Assembly: GCA_030530825.1 (NCBI GenBank) | Contig: JAUMUF010000001.1 | Coordinates: 186,001 to 250,000, forward strand | From: a bacterium | GTDB taxonomy: Bacteria; Patescibacteriota; Saccharimonadia; Saccharimonadales; Saccharimonadaceae | Direction of reading: 5' to 3' | Length of the DNA stretch: 64,000 nt | Part shown: positions 31,795 through 38,966 of the stretch, one piece after another | Position numbering within the stretch: the stretch's first letter is position 1 | How the letters are laid out: the number at the start of each line of letters is the position of its first letter | Made by a program: the position numbers and the translations under genes | Notes under the pieces: model-generated | The model's database searches: none | Told to the model about the DNA's origin: nothing | The model's input: the letters and a program-made list of their open reading frames with translations, nothing else

Positions 31795-31835
31795 AACTTG
31801 ATTTTACCATATTTTCAAAATAAAAGCAAATAAAA

Positions 31836-31858
31836 ACACCCGCTATTGAAGCGAGTGT
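31836..31858 (-). terminator. Terminator of the 31865 gene
   Basis: ACACCCGCT and AGCGAGTGT (one mismatch) with a 5-nt loop, then TTTTTATTT on the minus strand. Confidence 0.7.
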
Positions 31859-31864
31859 AGAAAT

Positions 31865-32197
31865 TTACGATGCCTTTTGAGCTTTTACCAATTCTTTCTG
31901 GATGAAGACAACTCCCGTTTTTGAGCATTCGTCAATCGTCCAGAAATTTTGCCCCAGATAGAAAGTGTGGATTACGGAAGTTCCGAGATTTTTCTTTGAG
32001 TATTTTCTGTCGCGACTCAGCATCTGAGCGTTTCTGGCGATCTCATCGATAGTCTGTTTCGAGATTGACCCGAAGCCATCCGCGTCAATCACTCTGAGCG
32101 TCGCCGTAGAGTTTCCGCCGATGATTGTGGCGAGTTTACTTTGTAAGGCTTTTTCGAAAGAGTCGAGTGGACGAGCTGTAAAGTTATTAAAAGGCAT
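31865..32197 (-). CDS. Orphan protein of unknown function (110 residues)
   Basis: No signal peptide or membrane segment. Ends with WTIDECSKTGVVFIQKELVKAQKAS. GGAGGA before ATG; promoter TTGACA, 17 nt, TAAAAT after TGC, then a leader of about 65 nt with a GGCAAATTCCAG hairpin region. Own terminator. Stand-alone gene next to rplA; family not recognised. Confidence 0.75.
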   Translation of the reverse strand: MPFNNFTARPLDSFEKALQSKLATIIGGNSTATLRVIDADGFGSISKQTIDEIARNAQMLSRDRKYSKKNLGTSVIHTFYLGQNFWTIDECSKTGVVFIQKELVKAQKAS

Positions 32198-32301
32198 ATT
32201 TTCCTCCGTGGCTGTAAATTTTCAAGTCTGGAATTTGCCAGATTTGATGAGCCAATGTTTTATATTTTAGCAGAAATGTTATAATTTGTCAAGAGGACTT
32301 C

Positions 32302-32330
32302 AAGGACTTTTCGAATTTCGAAAAGTCCTT
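32302..32330. repeat. 13-bp-arm palindrome upstream of the 31865 gene
   Basis: AAGGACTTTTCGA (32302-32314) and TCGAAAAGTCCTT (32318-32330) with a 3-nt centre. No T-run follows at once; it lies between the rplA terminator and the next promoter. Could be a second terminator stem or a protein-binding site. Confidence 0.65.
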
Positions 32331-32371
32331 GCGTGAACTCTGCAGAAAATTCAAAATTATAAAACTTTCGC

Positions 32372-32416
32372 CAGAAATAAAATCCCGCCCTGCTTTACGC
32401 GAGAGCGGAGATTTTG
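32372..32416 (-). terminator. Terminator of rplA
   Basis: AAAATC-CCGC paired with GCGG-GATTTT with a one-base bulge; TTTTATTTC follows on the minus strand. Confidence 0.6.
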
Positions 32417-32435
32417 AGTTCGAAGATTTTCGAAA

Positions 32436-33449
32436 TTAAGCGATTGGGTTTTCGACCTTGATGCTTGGACCTTGTGAAGTTGCTACAGCAACAGATTTCA
32501 CGTAAGCGCCTTTGAGCGAAGATGGCTTTTGCGCAGCAAGGCTATCGAAGAACGCCTTGGCGTTTTCAGCCAATTTTTCACCGCCGAAGGAAACTTTTCC
32601 GACAGAAAGGTGAACAATTCCTTGCTTGTCAACGCGGTATTCAACTTTACCAGCCTTGGCTTCAGATACAGCCTTAGCAACATCTGCGGCAACGGTACCA
32701 GCCTTTGGATTTGGCATCAAGCCTCGTGGCCCAAGAAGGCGAGCGTATTTACCAAGTTTTGGCATGTAAGCAGGTGTGGCAATAAGCACGTCGAAGTCGA
32801 TTGTGCCTTTGTCGAGTTGCTTCAAGAATTCTTCATCACCGATGATGTTGGCGCCAGCGGTTTTGGCTGCTGAATGCTCAGATTCTGGAGCAAAGACGGC
32901 AACTTTAACATCTTTACCAGTTCCGTTTGGAAGAACCACGGTGGTGCGGATGTTTTGGTCTGCTTGTCGTGGGTCAACGCCAAGTTTAACGTGGATTTCA
33001 ACAGAAGCGTCGAATTTGCTTGGATTTGTCTCAGTTGCGAGCGCGAGAGCGTCGTTCAAAGCGTAAACTTTGTCTTTTTCAACTTTAGCGAAGGCTGCTT
33101 GGTATTTTTTACCGCGGCGTTCGAGGCGTGGTCGAGTTACAGGTTTTGGACCTTTTGCGACAACGGCTTCGTTTTCGCCCTGAGCAGAAGTATCGCCAGC
33201 GGCTTTTCTTGCTTCTTTTTCAAGTTTTTCTGCCACTTCTTCAGCGTGTTTTTTGCTGCGTTTACCAGATTTTGCGAATTTTTCTTCCGCAACTTCTTCT
33301 GCGACTTCCGCAGTTTCAACTTCTGCTTCAACTTTTAGAGCGTCAGCGTTTTCGATCGCTTCGTTAATTTGAGCGATGGTCATTTTTTCAGAAACTTCGA
33401 GTCCTAATGCTCGTGCTTCTTCAATAAGGTCGGCTTTCTTTTTTGCCAT
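32436..33449 (-). CDS. rplA: 50S ribosomal protein L1 with long N-terminal extension
   Basis: 337 residues versus about 230 usually. Residues from about 108 ([19 protein letters not shown]) are normal L1, including the [16 protein letters not shown] and [15 protein letters not shown] blocks. The first 107 residues are extra: a SAP/HeH-like helical unit ([19 protein letters not shown], then [12 protein letters not shown], about 5-36) followed by a charged, alanine/glutamate/lysine-rich linker. ATG 33449 is preferred (AAGGAA upstream). L1 binds 23S rRNA and its own mRNA; the extension could add nucleic-acid or protein contacts. Confidence 0.95.
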   Translation of the reverse strand: MAKKKADLIEEARALGLEVSEKMTIAQINEAIENADALKVEAEVETAEVAEEVAEEKFAKSGKRSKKHAEEVAEKLEKEARKAAGDTSAQGENEAVVAKGPKPVTRPRLERRGKKYQAAFAKVEKDKVYALNDALALATETNPSKFDASVEIHVKLGVDPRQADQNIRTTVVLPNGTGKDVKVAVFAPESEHSAAKTAGANIIGDEEFLKQLDKGTIDFDVLIATPAYMPKLGKYARLLGPRGLMPNPKAGTVAADVAKAVSEAKAGKVEYRVDKQGIVHLSVGKVSFGGEKLAENAKAFFDSLAAQKPSSLKGAYVKSVAVATSQGPSIKVENPIA

Positions 33450-33540
33450 AAATTCCTTTCTGTGGTGATAGCGGTCTTGCGACCTCCCAACATTGATTAA
33501 TATACCCTGATATTTTAGCATAAAAAAATTGAAAAGTCAA
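33450..33540 (-). promoter_or_regulatory. rplA promoter and structured leader
   Basis: TTGACT (33535-33540), 17-nt spacer, TAAAAT (33512-33517) after TGC. The leader holds a GGTC-GCAA-GACC hairpin with a GNRA loop (33473-33484) preceded by GGGAG; L1 feedback binding is plausible but unproven. Confidence 0.65.
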
Positions 33541-33661
33541 AAATATTGCGTGTTCGCTTTTTATAAAATATTATCGAATAAAAACAAGGTTATTTGAACT
33601 ATTGAAAATATCACGAAGTATGATATAATAAGAATATATTTTTAGAAAGAGAGGTTTTTCT

Positions 33662-34060
33662 ATGAAAAAGAAAAATCAATTGATAAAGGTCGCCCTTTTG
33701 GGTTTTTGTATGATTGGTCTCGTTGCTTGCGGTAAGAAATCGGGTAATTATGATACGGGGCTTATGATGAATGGTGAGGTTAATGCTGTTCTTGCCCTTT
33801 ATGATCATTTGCCGGCTCAAGATGTAGTTATTCCTATGGATAGCGAAAGTCAGGCGAATAAGTATATCGCCGATATCGTGGGTGCTAATTATGTCAAAAA
33901 CGCTATTAAGGTTATTGACAATGATCAGGTTTACGTGATTGTAACGCTCTCCGGTGAAAATGCGGTCGATCTTGAACTCGCTACCGATGTTTTCGAAAAA
34001 GAAGACGAAAAGTCCTCTTCGAAAGAAGAAGCGTCGACTTCCAGCACAGAAAAACCCTAA
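33662..34060 (+). CDS. Small lipoprotein
   Basis: 132 residues. Lipoprotein signal peptide with lipobox LVAC (cysteine at about 23), then a compact domain (about 30-110) and a Ser/Glu/Lys tail. Promoter TATGATATAAT upstream (about 33619-33629) and AGAGAGG before ATG. Stand-alone with its own terminator. No enzymatic motif; probably an envelope protein. Confidence 0.8.
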   Translation: MKKKNQLIKVALLGFCMIGLVACGKKSGNYDTGLMMNGEVNAVLALYDHLPAQDVVIPMDSESQANKYIADIVGANYVKNAIKVIDNDQVYVIVTLSGENAVDLELATDVFEKEDEKSSSKEEASTSSTEKP

Positions 34061-34064
34061 AAAT

Positions 34065-34092
34065 AAAGTCGGATAAATTTCCGACTTTTTCT
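34065..34092 (+). terminator. Terminator of the lipoprotein gene
   Basis: AAAGTCGG (34065-34072), loop, CCGACTTT (34081-34088), then TT. Confidence 0.8.
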
Positions 34093-34096
34093 TTTG

Positions 34097-35056
34097 CTAT
34101 AAAACTTCGATTTTTTGGTTCGAAATTGAAACTTCGAGCGTTTCTACATTTTGAAGAACTTGCGCCTCGCCCTCGATTTGGATTGTGAGTTTTGTGGGCT
34201 TTTCGAAAGAGATTTTGGCAGATTTTACCCTTTTGAGCGGAATTTTGCCCAAAAATCCTCGCACAAGAAACGGCAAATTGCTTCGAAAGTCGCCCGCATT
34301 CATCGCCGTGAAGCCAAAGTTCTCAGCGTCCGCAAGATTGATGCGTGAGCGCATGATTCGCGCCATTCGAGGCCCGTTCAAAAAAACCAAATCGGTTGTT
34401 TTGGGCGGAACTGTGAAGTTTTTCGAAGTATCTTCATTCTCTTCTTTAACTTCAATTTTGCTAATCTTCAAGATATGTTTGTGGCGATTGTTGAAATAAA
34501 ATCTGGTAGCGGCAAGAAGTGAAAGCGCAAGCCGCGAATTGCGCCCCTTGACCTTTTTGAGCGTTTTGCGCAGGCGCTTGCCCTCGAAAATCTCTGCCAT
34601 TTCTGCCGTTATGCCGACGGTTGCGTAAAGTGGTGCGTGGGTTAAAAACTTGCCGTTGACGCGGATTTCGAGCGGGCGGATTGTGGCTTTGACTTTGCCG
34701 GTTTTGACCGCTTCAACCATCGCTTTGCCGGAATTTTTAGAAAAACTATGTGCATAATCGTTGAAATTGCCAAAGCCGGTATATTTAATTTTAATGTGAT
34801 TTTTGCCAGAAAGCGTTGCGCCGTTGGTTGCGATATGCGCCGTTCCATCACCGCCGGCAACCAAAATTGTGTCGCCGTCGCGCAGAGTTTTGGCGATTTC
34901 CTTAGCGTTTTCAAGCGGTGAAGTTGGCTGAATCTCAAAAGTGAAAATCTCGCGATCTTTTAGGCTCGAAGCGTAAAGCGGCTTGAGGATTTTGTTTTCC
35001 ACCAGATCAAAACCACTGGAACGGGGATTGATAACCAAGAAAATTCGCGAATTCAT
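34097..35056 (-). CDS. Diacylglycerol/lipid kinase family protein
   Basis: 319 residues. NPRSSG (10-15) and VAGGDGTAH (about 64-72, catalytic GGDGT) identify the DAGK catalytic domain shared by DgkB/YegS/BmrU lipid kinases; the later RMARIMRSRINLADAENF and GDFRSNLPFLVRGFLG belong to the C-terminal beta domain. Likely phosphorylates a membrane lipid. ATG lies 6 nt after TGATATAAT, a leaderless-type start. Confidence 0.88.
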   Translation of the reverse strand: MNSRIFLVINPRSSGFDLVENKILKPLYASSLKDREIFTFEIQPTSPLENAKEIAKTLRDGDTILVAGGDGTAHIATNGATLSGKNHIKIKYTGFGNFNDYAHSFSKNSGKAMVEAVKTGKVKATIRPLEIRVNGKFLTHAPLYATVGITAEMAEIFEGKRLRKTLKKVKGRNSRLALSLLAATRFYFNNRHKHILKISKIEVKEENEDTSKNFTVPPKTTDLVFLNGPRMARIMRSRINLADAENFGFTAMNAGDFRSNLPFLVRGFLGKIPLKRVKSAKISFEKPTKLTIQIEGEAQVLQNVETLEVSISNQKIEVL

Positions 35057-35097
35057 AGAGTGATTATATCAGATTTTGGGGATTTGGTCAAATTTAC

Positions 35098-35126
35098 TTG
35101 ATTTTATCCACGAAATATGTTAAAAT
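35098..35126 (+). promoter_or_regulatory. Promoter of the 35159 gene
   Basis: TTGATT (35098-35103), 17-nt spacer, TAAAAT (35121-35126) preceded by TGT. Confidence 0.8.
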
Positions 35127-35158
35127 TATTTAATCAAAATCGAAAAGAGGACCTTGCT

Positions 35159-35392
35159 ATGAACAAAATCGAAAACTGGGAGCCAGCGATTTACTTTGGC
35201 TTTTTTATCTTGATTTTTGTTGCTTTTCTGCTGTTTTTATCTGGAAAATGGCTAACTAATAAAAAATTGAAGGCAATTGAAAAGACTCAAATCCCAAATA
35301 AAAAGAATGGGATTTTGGATTTTTTCGACTATGTTGAAGAAGAAACTAGCGAACGCTGTGAATTCTCCACTAAAAAGCCTCAAGATTTATAA
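35159..35392 (+). CDS. Small single-pass membrane protein
   Basis: 77 residues from ATG 35159 (AGAGGA 7 nt upstream). One strong hydrophobic helix (about 10-30, IYFGFFILIFVAFLLFLSG), then a polar tail with KKNGILDFFDYVEEE. Stand-alone with promoter and terminator. Not recognised. Confidence 0.75.
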   Translation: MNKIENWEPAIYFGFFILIFVAFLLFLSGKWLTNKKLKAIEKTQIPNKKNGILDFFDYVEEETSERCEFSTKKPQDL

Positions 35393-35418
35393 CTCGCCGA
35401 TTGGCGGGTTTATTTTTT
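35392..35418 (+). terminator. Terminator of the 35159 gene
   Basis: ACTCGCC, GATT loop, GGCGGGT, then TTATTTTTTTT. Confidence 0.8.
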
Positions 35419-35542
35419 TTGCTAGAAGCAAGGTTTCGAATTTTCCGCAGGCTTGGCGAGGACTTTTCGAAAATTTGCTTTTGGCGAATACTATAAAAAC
35501 AAAAACCGCCCTTCGAAATTCGAAAAGCGATTTTGTTTGAAA

Positions 35543-35968
35543 TTATTCTACGATTTCAACGCCCATTGAGCGAGCAGAACCTGCGATAGTCTTCATTGCG
35601 CCCTCGATTGAGACGGCGTTGAGGTGTTCCATCTTGGCTTCTGCAATTTCTTGAAGTTGCGCTTTGGTAATTTTACCAACTTTGTCAGTCTTGGAGTTAC
35701 CTGCGCCCTTTTGGATGCCTGCGCGTTCACGGATCATATCGTCAACTGGCTGACCAAGTGACTTCCAAGCGAAAGTTCGATCTTCAAAAACTTGTAGGTG
35801 AACGATAACGTCCTTGCCCATCATATCTTTAGTTGCGTCGTTGAATGGGTTGATGAAGTCCATCATATTGAGGCCCCATTGACCAAGAGTTGAGCCAACT
35901 GGAGGACCTGCTGTAGCACGACCCGCTGGAACTCGAAGTTTCAAATTTCCAATAACTTTTTTTGCCAT
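35543..35968 (-). CDS. rplK: 50S ribosomal protein L11
   Basis: 141 residues from ATG 35968 (MAKKVIGNLKLRVPAGRATAG). The KLRVPAGRATAGPPVGSTLGQWGLN block and the C-terminal GSARSMGVEIVE are diagnostic. GGGAAG upstream. Promoter TTGCTT, 17 nt, TAAAAT after TGC about 60 nt upstream, so it has its own unit instead of being joined to nusG or rplA. Confidence 0.98.
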   Translation of the reverse strand: MAKKVIGNLKLRVPAGRATAGPPVGSTLGQWGLNMMDFINPFNDATKDMMGKDVIVHLQVFEDRTFAWKSLGQPVDDMIRERAGIQKGAGNSKTDKVGKITKAQLQEIAEAKMEHLNAVSIEGAMKTIAGSARSMGVEIVE

Positions 35969-36094
35969 TTTCTTCCCTTTTACAATAAATTTACTTGATA
36001 ATTCAAGTGCGTAACGATTTAATTTTAGCACAAAGTTTATGAAAAAGCAAGATTTTATGTAAAATACTTATATCACGAAGAAAGAGGTGGAACA

Positions 36095-36319
36095 ATGAAG
36101 AATCGTGAAGTTCTTGATATTTTGATGAAGTATGGCAGGGTCTATATTTATCAAGTAGCGATTTGTGTTGATGATGGTATGATTCTTTCGACCAAGGCGT
36201 TTCAGGAGTATTCTCGGACGCAGGCGCTCCAGCTAATTCATCAAAATATTCTTAATCTCGAATTTATGACACAAAAAGCGCTTGCTGTCAATAAGTATGC
36301 GCTTGGGCAAATTCGATGA
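36095..36319 (+). CDS. Orphan protein of unknown function (74 residues)
   Basis: Starts at ATG 36095 with AAAGAGGTGG; ends in TGA, showing that TGA is a normal stop in this genome. Mixed alpha/beta composition (VYIYQVAICVDDGMILSTKAF), no membrane helix. A weak extended -10 (TGTAAAAT, about 36058-36065) lies upstream. Divergent from rplK and convergent with nusG, thus splitting the usual nusG-rplK junction. Confidence 0.75.
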   Translation: MKNREVLDILMKYGRVYIYQVAICVDDGMILSTKAFQEYSRTQALQLIHQNILNLEFMTQKALAVNKYALGQIR

Positions 36320-36326
36320 AATTTTT

Positions 36327-36351
36327 ACGCTCGAAATTCGGGCGTTTTTTT
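36327..36351 (+). terminator. Terminator of the 36095 gene
   Basis: ACGCTCG (36327-36333) and CGGGCGT (36339-36345), one G-T pair, then a run of Ts. Confidence 0.8.
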
Positions 36352-36359
36352 GAAAAATA

Positions 36360-36388
36360 AAATCACCCTTCTGAAAGAGTGATTTTTT
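36360..36388 (-). terminator. Terminator of secE-nusG
   Basis: AAATCAC (36360-36366) and GTGATTT (36379-36385); on the minus strand TTATTTTT follows. Confidence 0.75.
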
Positions 36389-36396
36389 GTTCGAAA

Positions 36397-36945
36397 TTAA
36401 ATTTTCTTAACCTGAAGCGCGTCGAGTTCGACTGGTGTTTCACGGCCGAACATTGACACCATAACTTTAAGTTTGCCTTTGATGGCGTCGATTTCACTGA
36501 CGGCGCCTTCGAAACCTTTGAATGGTCCATCGATAATGCTGATGATTTCACCTTCGGAGAAGGAAATGTCGTATTTTGGCTCTTCTGCGCCCATTCGTTT
36601 TTTGATTTCGCGCATTTCTTTTTCGCTAACTGGTGTTGGCTGATCTGAGCCGACAAATCCGGTTACGCCCGGCGTATTTCGAACGGCGAACCAAGTCTCG
36701 TCTGTTAATCTCATTTCAACCAAGACATAAGATTGAAGGATTTTGCGCTCGACAACTTTGCGCTTGCCGTTTTTGACTTCAATTTGCTTTTCTTTAGGGA
36801 CGAGCGTACCGAAGATTTTATTCGCCATATCCACGCTCTCGATTTTTTGGCGAAGGCTCTCCGCCACTTTATCCTCGTATCCCGCGTAAGTAGTTACTGC
36901 GTACCACTGGCGAGAATCGTCTGCGTATCGTTGTTGTTTTGCCAT
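36397..36945 (-). CDS. nusG: Transcription elongation/antitermination factor NusG
   Basis: 182 residues: NGN domain (WYAVTTYAGYEDKVAESLRQKI) with VLVEMRLTDETWFAVRNTPGVTGFVG, and a C-terminal KOW domain (GEIISIIDGPFKGFEGAVSEID). Begins 8 nt after secE with AGGAG. Complete. Confidence 0.98.
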   Translation of the reverse strand: MAKQQRYADDSRQWYAVTTYAGYEDKVAESLRQKIESVDMANKIFGTLVPKEKQIEVKNGKRKVVERKILQSYVLVEMRLTDETWFAVRNTPGVTGFVGSDQPTPVSEKEMREIKKRMGAEEPKYDISFSEGEIISIIDGPFKGFEGAVSEIDAIKGKLKVMVSMFGRETPVELDALQVKKI

Positions 36946-36953
36946 ATTTCTCC

Positions 36954-37391
36954 TTAATTTCCTAAAATTGTCTTAAAAATCCAGCTAAAAATTCCATCCA
37001 GCGCCAAAATAACTCCAGCAAAAATCACAGAAAATGCGATCACTGAGCCGGTCATTTTCCAGGTTTCGCGGCGGGTTGGCCAGCGGACGAGTTTGAGTTC
37101 GCGCCAAGAATCGCGGAAGTATCGCCCCAGTGGCGCGAGCGGACGAAGTATAAAGCCTAAAACTTTGCCGACGATTCTTAGAACAAAGATAAATGGCGCG
37201 AGTATCACAGCAAGCCATTTTGGCAATTTTTTGCCGCTCTTTTTCTTTTTAGAAAGTTCTACGCCTTCAACTTTGGCGCGATATTTGCTGATTTTTGGCT
37301 TCGAAGTTTCTGTTTTTTGAGGGGCTGAACTCGAAGTTTTAGCGGCGTCGTCTTTGGCTTTGACTCGCCTGACTTTGGTCTCTTTTGCCAT
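36954..37391 (-). CDS. secE: Preprotein translocase subunit SecE with long N-terminus
   Basis: 145 residues. The C-terminal third is standard SecE: RYFRDSWRELKLVRWPTRRETWKMT, then one membrane helix (VIAFSVIFAGVILALDGIFSWIF). A basic N-terminal region of about 55 residues and an additional hydrophobic stretch (WLAVILAPFIFVLRIVG, about 59-75) precede it, giving possibly two membrane segments. AAGGAG at the start; promoter TTGATT, 17 nt, TATACT after TGC upstream. Confidence 0.95.
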   Translation of the reverse strand: MAKETKVRRVKAKDDAAKTSSSAPQKTETSKPKISKYRAKVEGVELSKKKKSGKKLPKWLAVILAPFIFVLRIVGKVLGFILRPLAPLGRYFRDSWRELKLVRWPTRRETWKMTGSVIAFSVIFAGVILALDGIFSWIFKTILGN

Positions 37392-37628
37392 TTTTCTCCT
37401 TAAATTATTCCAAAATTAAAAAGCCTTGTGGCTCTATGTCAAGTATAGCAGATTTCTGAAAGTAAATCAATAACTGTGTAGAAAAGTTTACAGTTTTAAC
37501 AAAGCCTATTAGAATTTCAATTCTCGAAGTACGAAAAGCATTTCATCCCATCGTTATGGGTGAAATCTTTTCTCGCCGCAAGTATCGTTATCTTTGCGGA
37601 GCCTTCGCTAATTGAAAACCTAACAGAC
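37392..37628. other. Gap between dnaB and secE with stacked hairpins
   Basis: Besides the secE promoter, it holds a long hairpin, GAAAAG-ATTTCA-CCCAT paired with ATGGG-TGAAAT-CTTTTC (37533-37572, two bulges, AACG/CGTT loop), a second stem CCGCAA/TTGCGG (37576-37599) and a small AGAAT/ATTCT stem (37511-37524). No T-run stands behind the big stem, so this is not a plain terminator. It may be a structured 3' region of the dnaX-dnaB mRNA, a small RNA, or a mobile repeat. Confidence 0.6.
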
Positions 37629-38966
37629 TTAATGCTTCTTATCCAGCGACATAAAGCGCAAACGCTCTGGGTGGAAGTATAGTTCAACTGTGCCTGTGGC
37701 GCCTTGGCGGTGTTTGGCAAGGATTAGATCGGTAATATTTTGCCGCTCGGTTTCAGGGTTGTAATACGCCTCGCGGAAGATAAACATCACGATGTCAGCG
37801 TCCTGCTCAATAGATCCAGACTCACGAAGGTCGGCAAGTTGCGGTCGCTTGTCGTCACGGTTTTCAACCTGACGAGACAACTGCGAGAGCGCGATAACTG
37901 GCACATTGAGTTCTCGCGCGATGAGTTTGAGTGAGCGTGAAATTTCGGAGACTTCTTGAACGCGGTTGCCTGTTTTGGTGGTTGGCTCAAGAAGTTGAAG
38001 GTAGTCGATTACGATGAGACCGAGTTCTCCCTCGTGGGCAAGGCGTCGTGCTTTGGTACGAAGTTCAAGCGCGGTGATTCCTGGCGTGTCGTCGATATAA
38101 ATTGGTGCTTCTGCCATTTCACCCATTGCGTCAGAAAGTTTGGCGAAGTCTTCTTCGCTCAAATTTCCGGTCTGGATATTCCAGGAGTCAACGCCAGCCG
38201 CATCGGCAAGCATACGGTCAACCAACTGCTCTTTACTCATCTCTAAGGAGAAAAATAACACCGGCTTCTTCTCGATCGTGGCAATATTGTAAGCGAGATT
38301 GGTCACGAGTGTTGTCTTACCCATCGCTGGGCGAGCAGCGAGAATAATCAGGTTGGAGCGTTGAAGTCCAGCCGTCATATTGTCGAGATCGCGGTAGCCC
38401 GTGCGGATTCCACGGAGTTTGCCTTTATTTCGAAAGAGTTCATCGAGCCTTTCGAAGGAGTTGTCGAGAATTTCTTCCAGTGAAGTCAAATCATTGGACA
38501 GGCTCGAATCAGACACGCTAAACAACTCCGCTTCACTTTGACCCAAGAGTTGCGGAACGGTTAATTCTTCATTGAATGCCAAAGTAGAGATGTCAGCGCT
38601 GGCTTTAATCAGTCGTCGCCTCACTGCCGCCTGCGAGACAATTTCAGCGTAAGATTTGGCGTGTGCTGCTGTAGGTACATAGTTGGTGAGTTCTGAAAGG
38701 TAAGTTGAGCCGCCAACCGCGTCCAGATCGCCCTTTTTCTTGAGTTCGTCCGTGAGGGTAAGCAGATCCACTGGTGAATGCTTCTCGAACAATCTAATAA
38801 TCCCCGCGTAAATGCTGGCGTGTCGCTTGTCATAAAAGTCAATCGGCTTTACAATCTCGGCAACATCAATCAAGACTTCTTCGTCAATCAAGATTGCGCC
38901 AAGAAGCGACATCTCGGCGTCGATATTTTGTGGCGGGATTTTACCGCTTTTGTTGTCGTTATTCAT
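37629..38966 (-). CDS. dnaB: Replicative DNA helicase DnaB
   Basis: 445 residues: N-terminal domain (PPQNIDAEMSLLGAILIDEEVL), linker, and RecA-like C-terminal domain with Walker A AARPAMGKTTL, LVIDYLQLL (Walker B) and SQLSRQVENRDDKRPQLADLRESGSIEQDAD. Hexameric 5'-3' helicase at the fork. The start overlaps the dnaX end by 8 nt, pairing helicase and clamp loader in one operon. Confidence 0.98.
   Translation of the reverse strand: MNNDNKSGKIPPQNIDAEMSLLGAILIDEEVLIDVAEIVKPIDFYDKRHASIYAGIIRLFEKHSPVDLLTLTDELKKKGDLDAVGGSTYLSELTNYVPTAAHAKSYAEIVSQAAVRRRLIKASADISTLAFNEELTVPQLLGQSEAELFSVSDSSLSNDLTSLEEILDNSFERLDELFRNKGKLRGIRTGYRDLDNMTAGLQRSNLIILAARPAMGKTTLVTNLAYNIATIEKKPVLFFSLEMSKEQLVDRMLADAAGVDSWNIQTGNLSEEDFAKLSDAMGEMAEAPIYIDDTPGITALELRTKARRLAHEGELGLIVIDYLQLLEPTTKTGNRVQEVSEISRSLKLIARELNVPVIALSQLSRQVENRDDKRPQLADLRESGSIEQDADIVMFIFREAYYNPETERQNITDLILAKHRQGATGTVELYFHPERLRFMSLDKKH

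Noticed and set aside
28086-37628. CRISPR array among the short repeated intergenic hairpins
   Set aside because: Repeats are isolated terminators or a two-copy tandem duplication without regular spacers; no cas genes.
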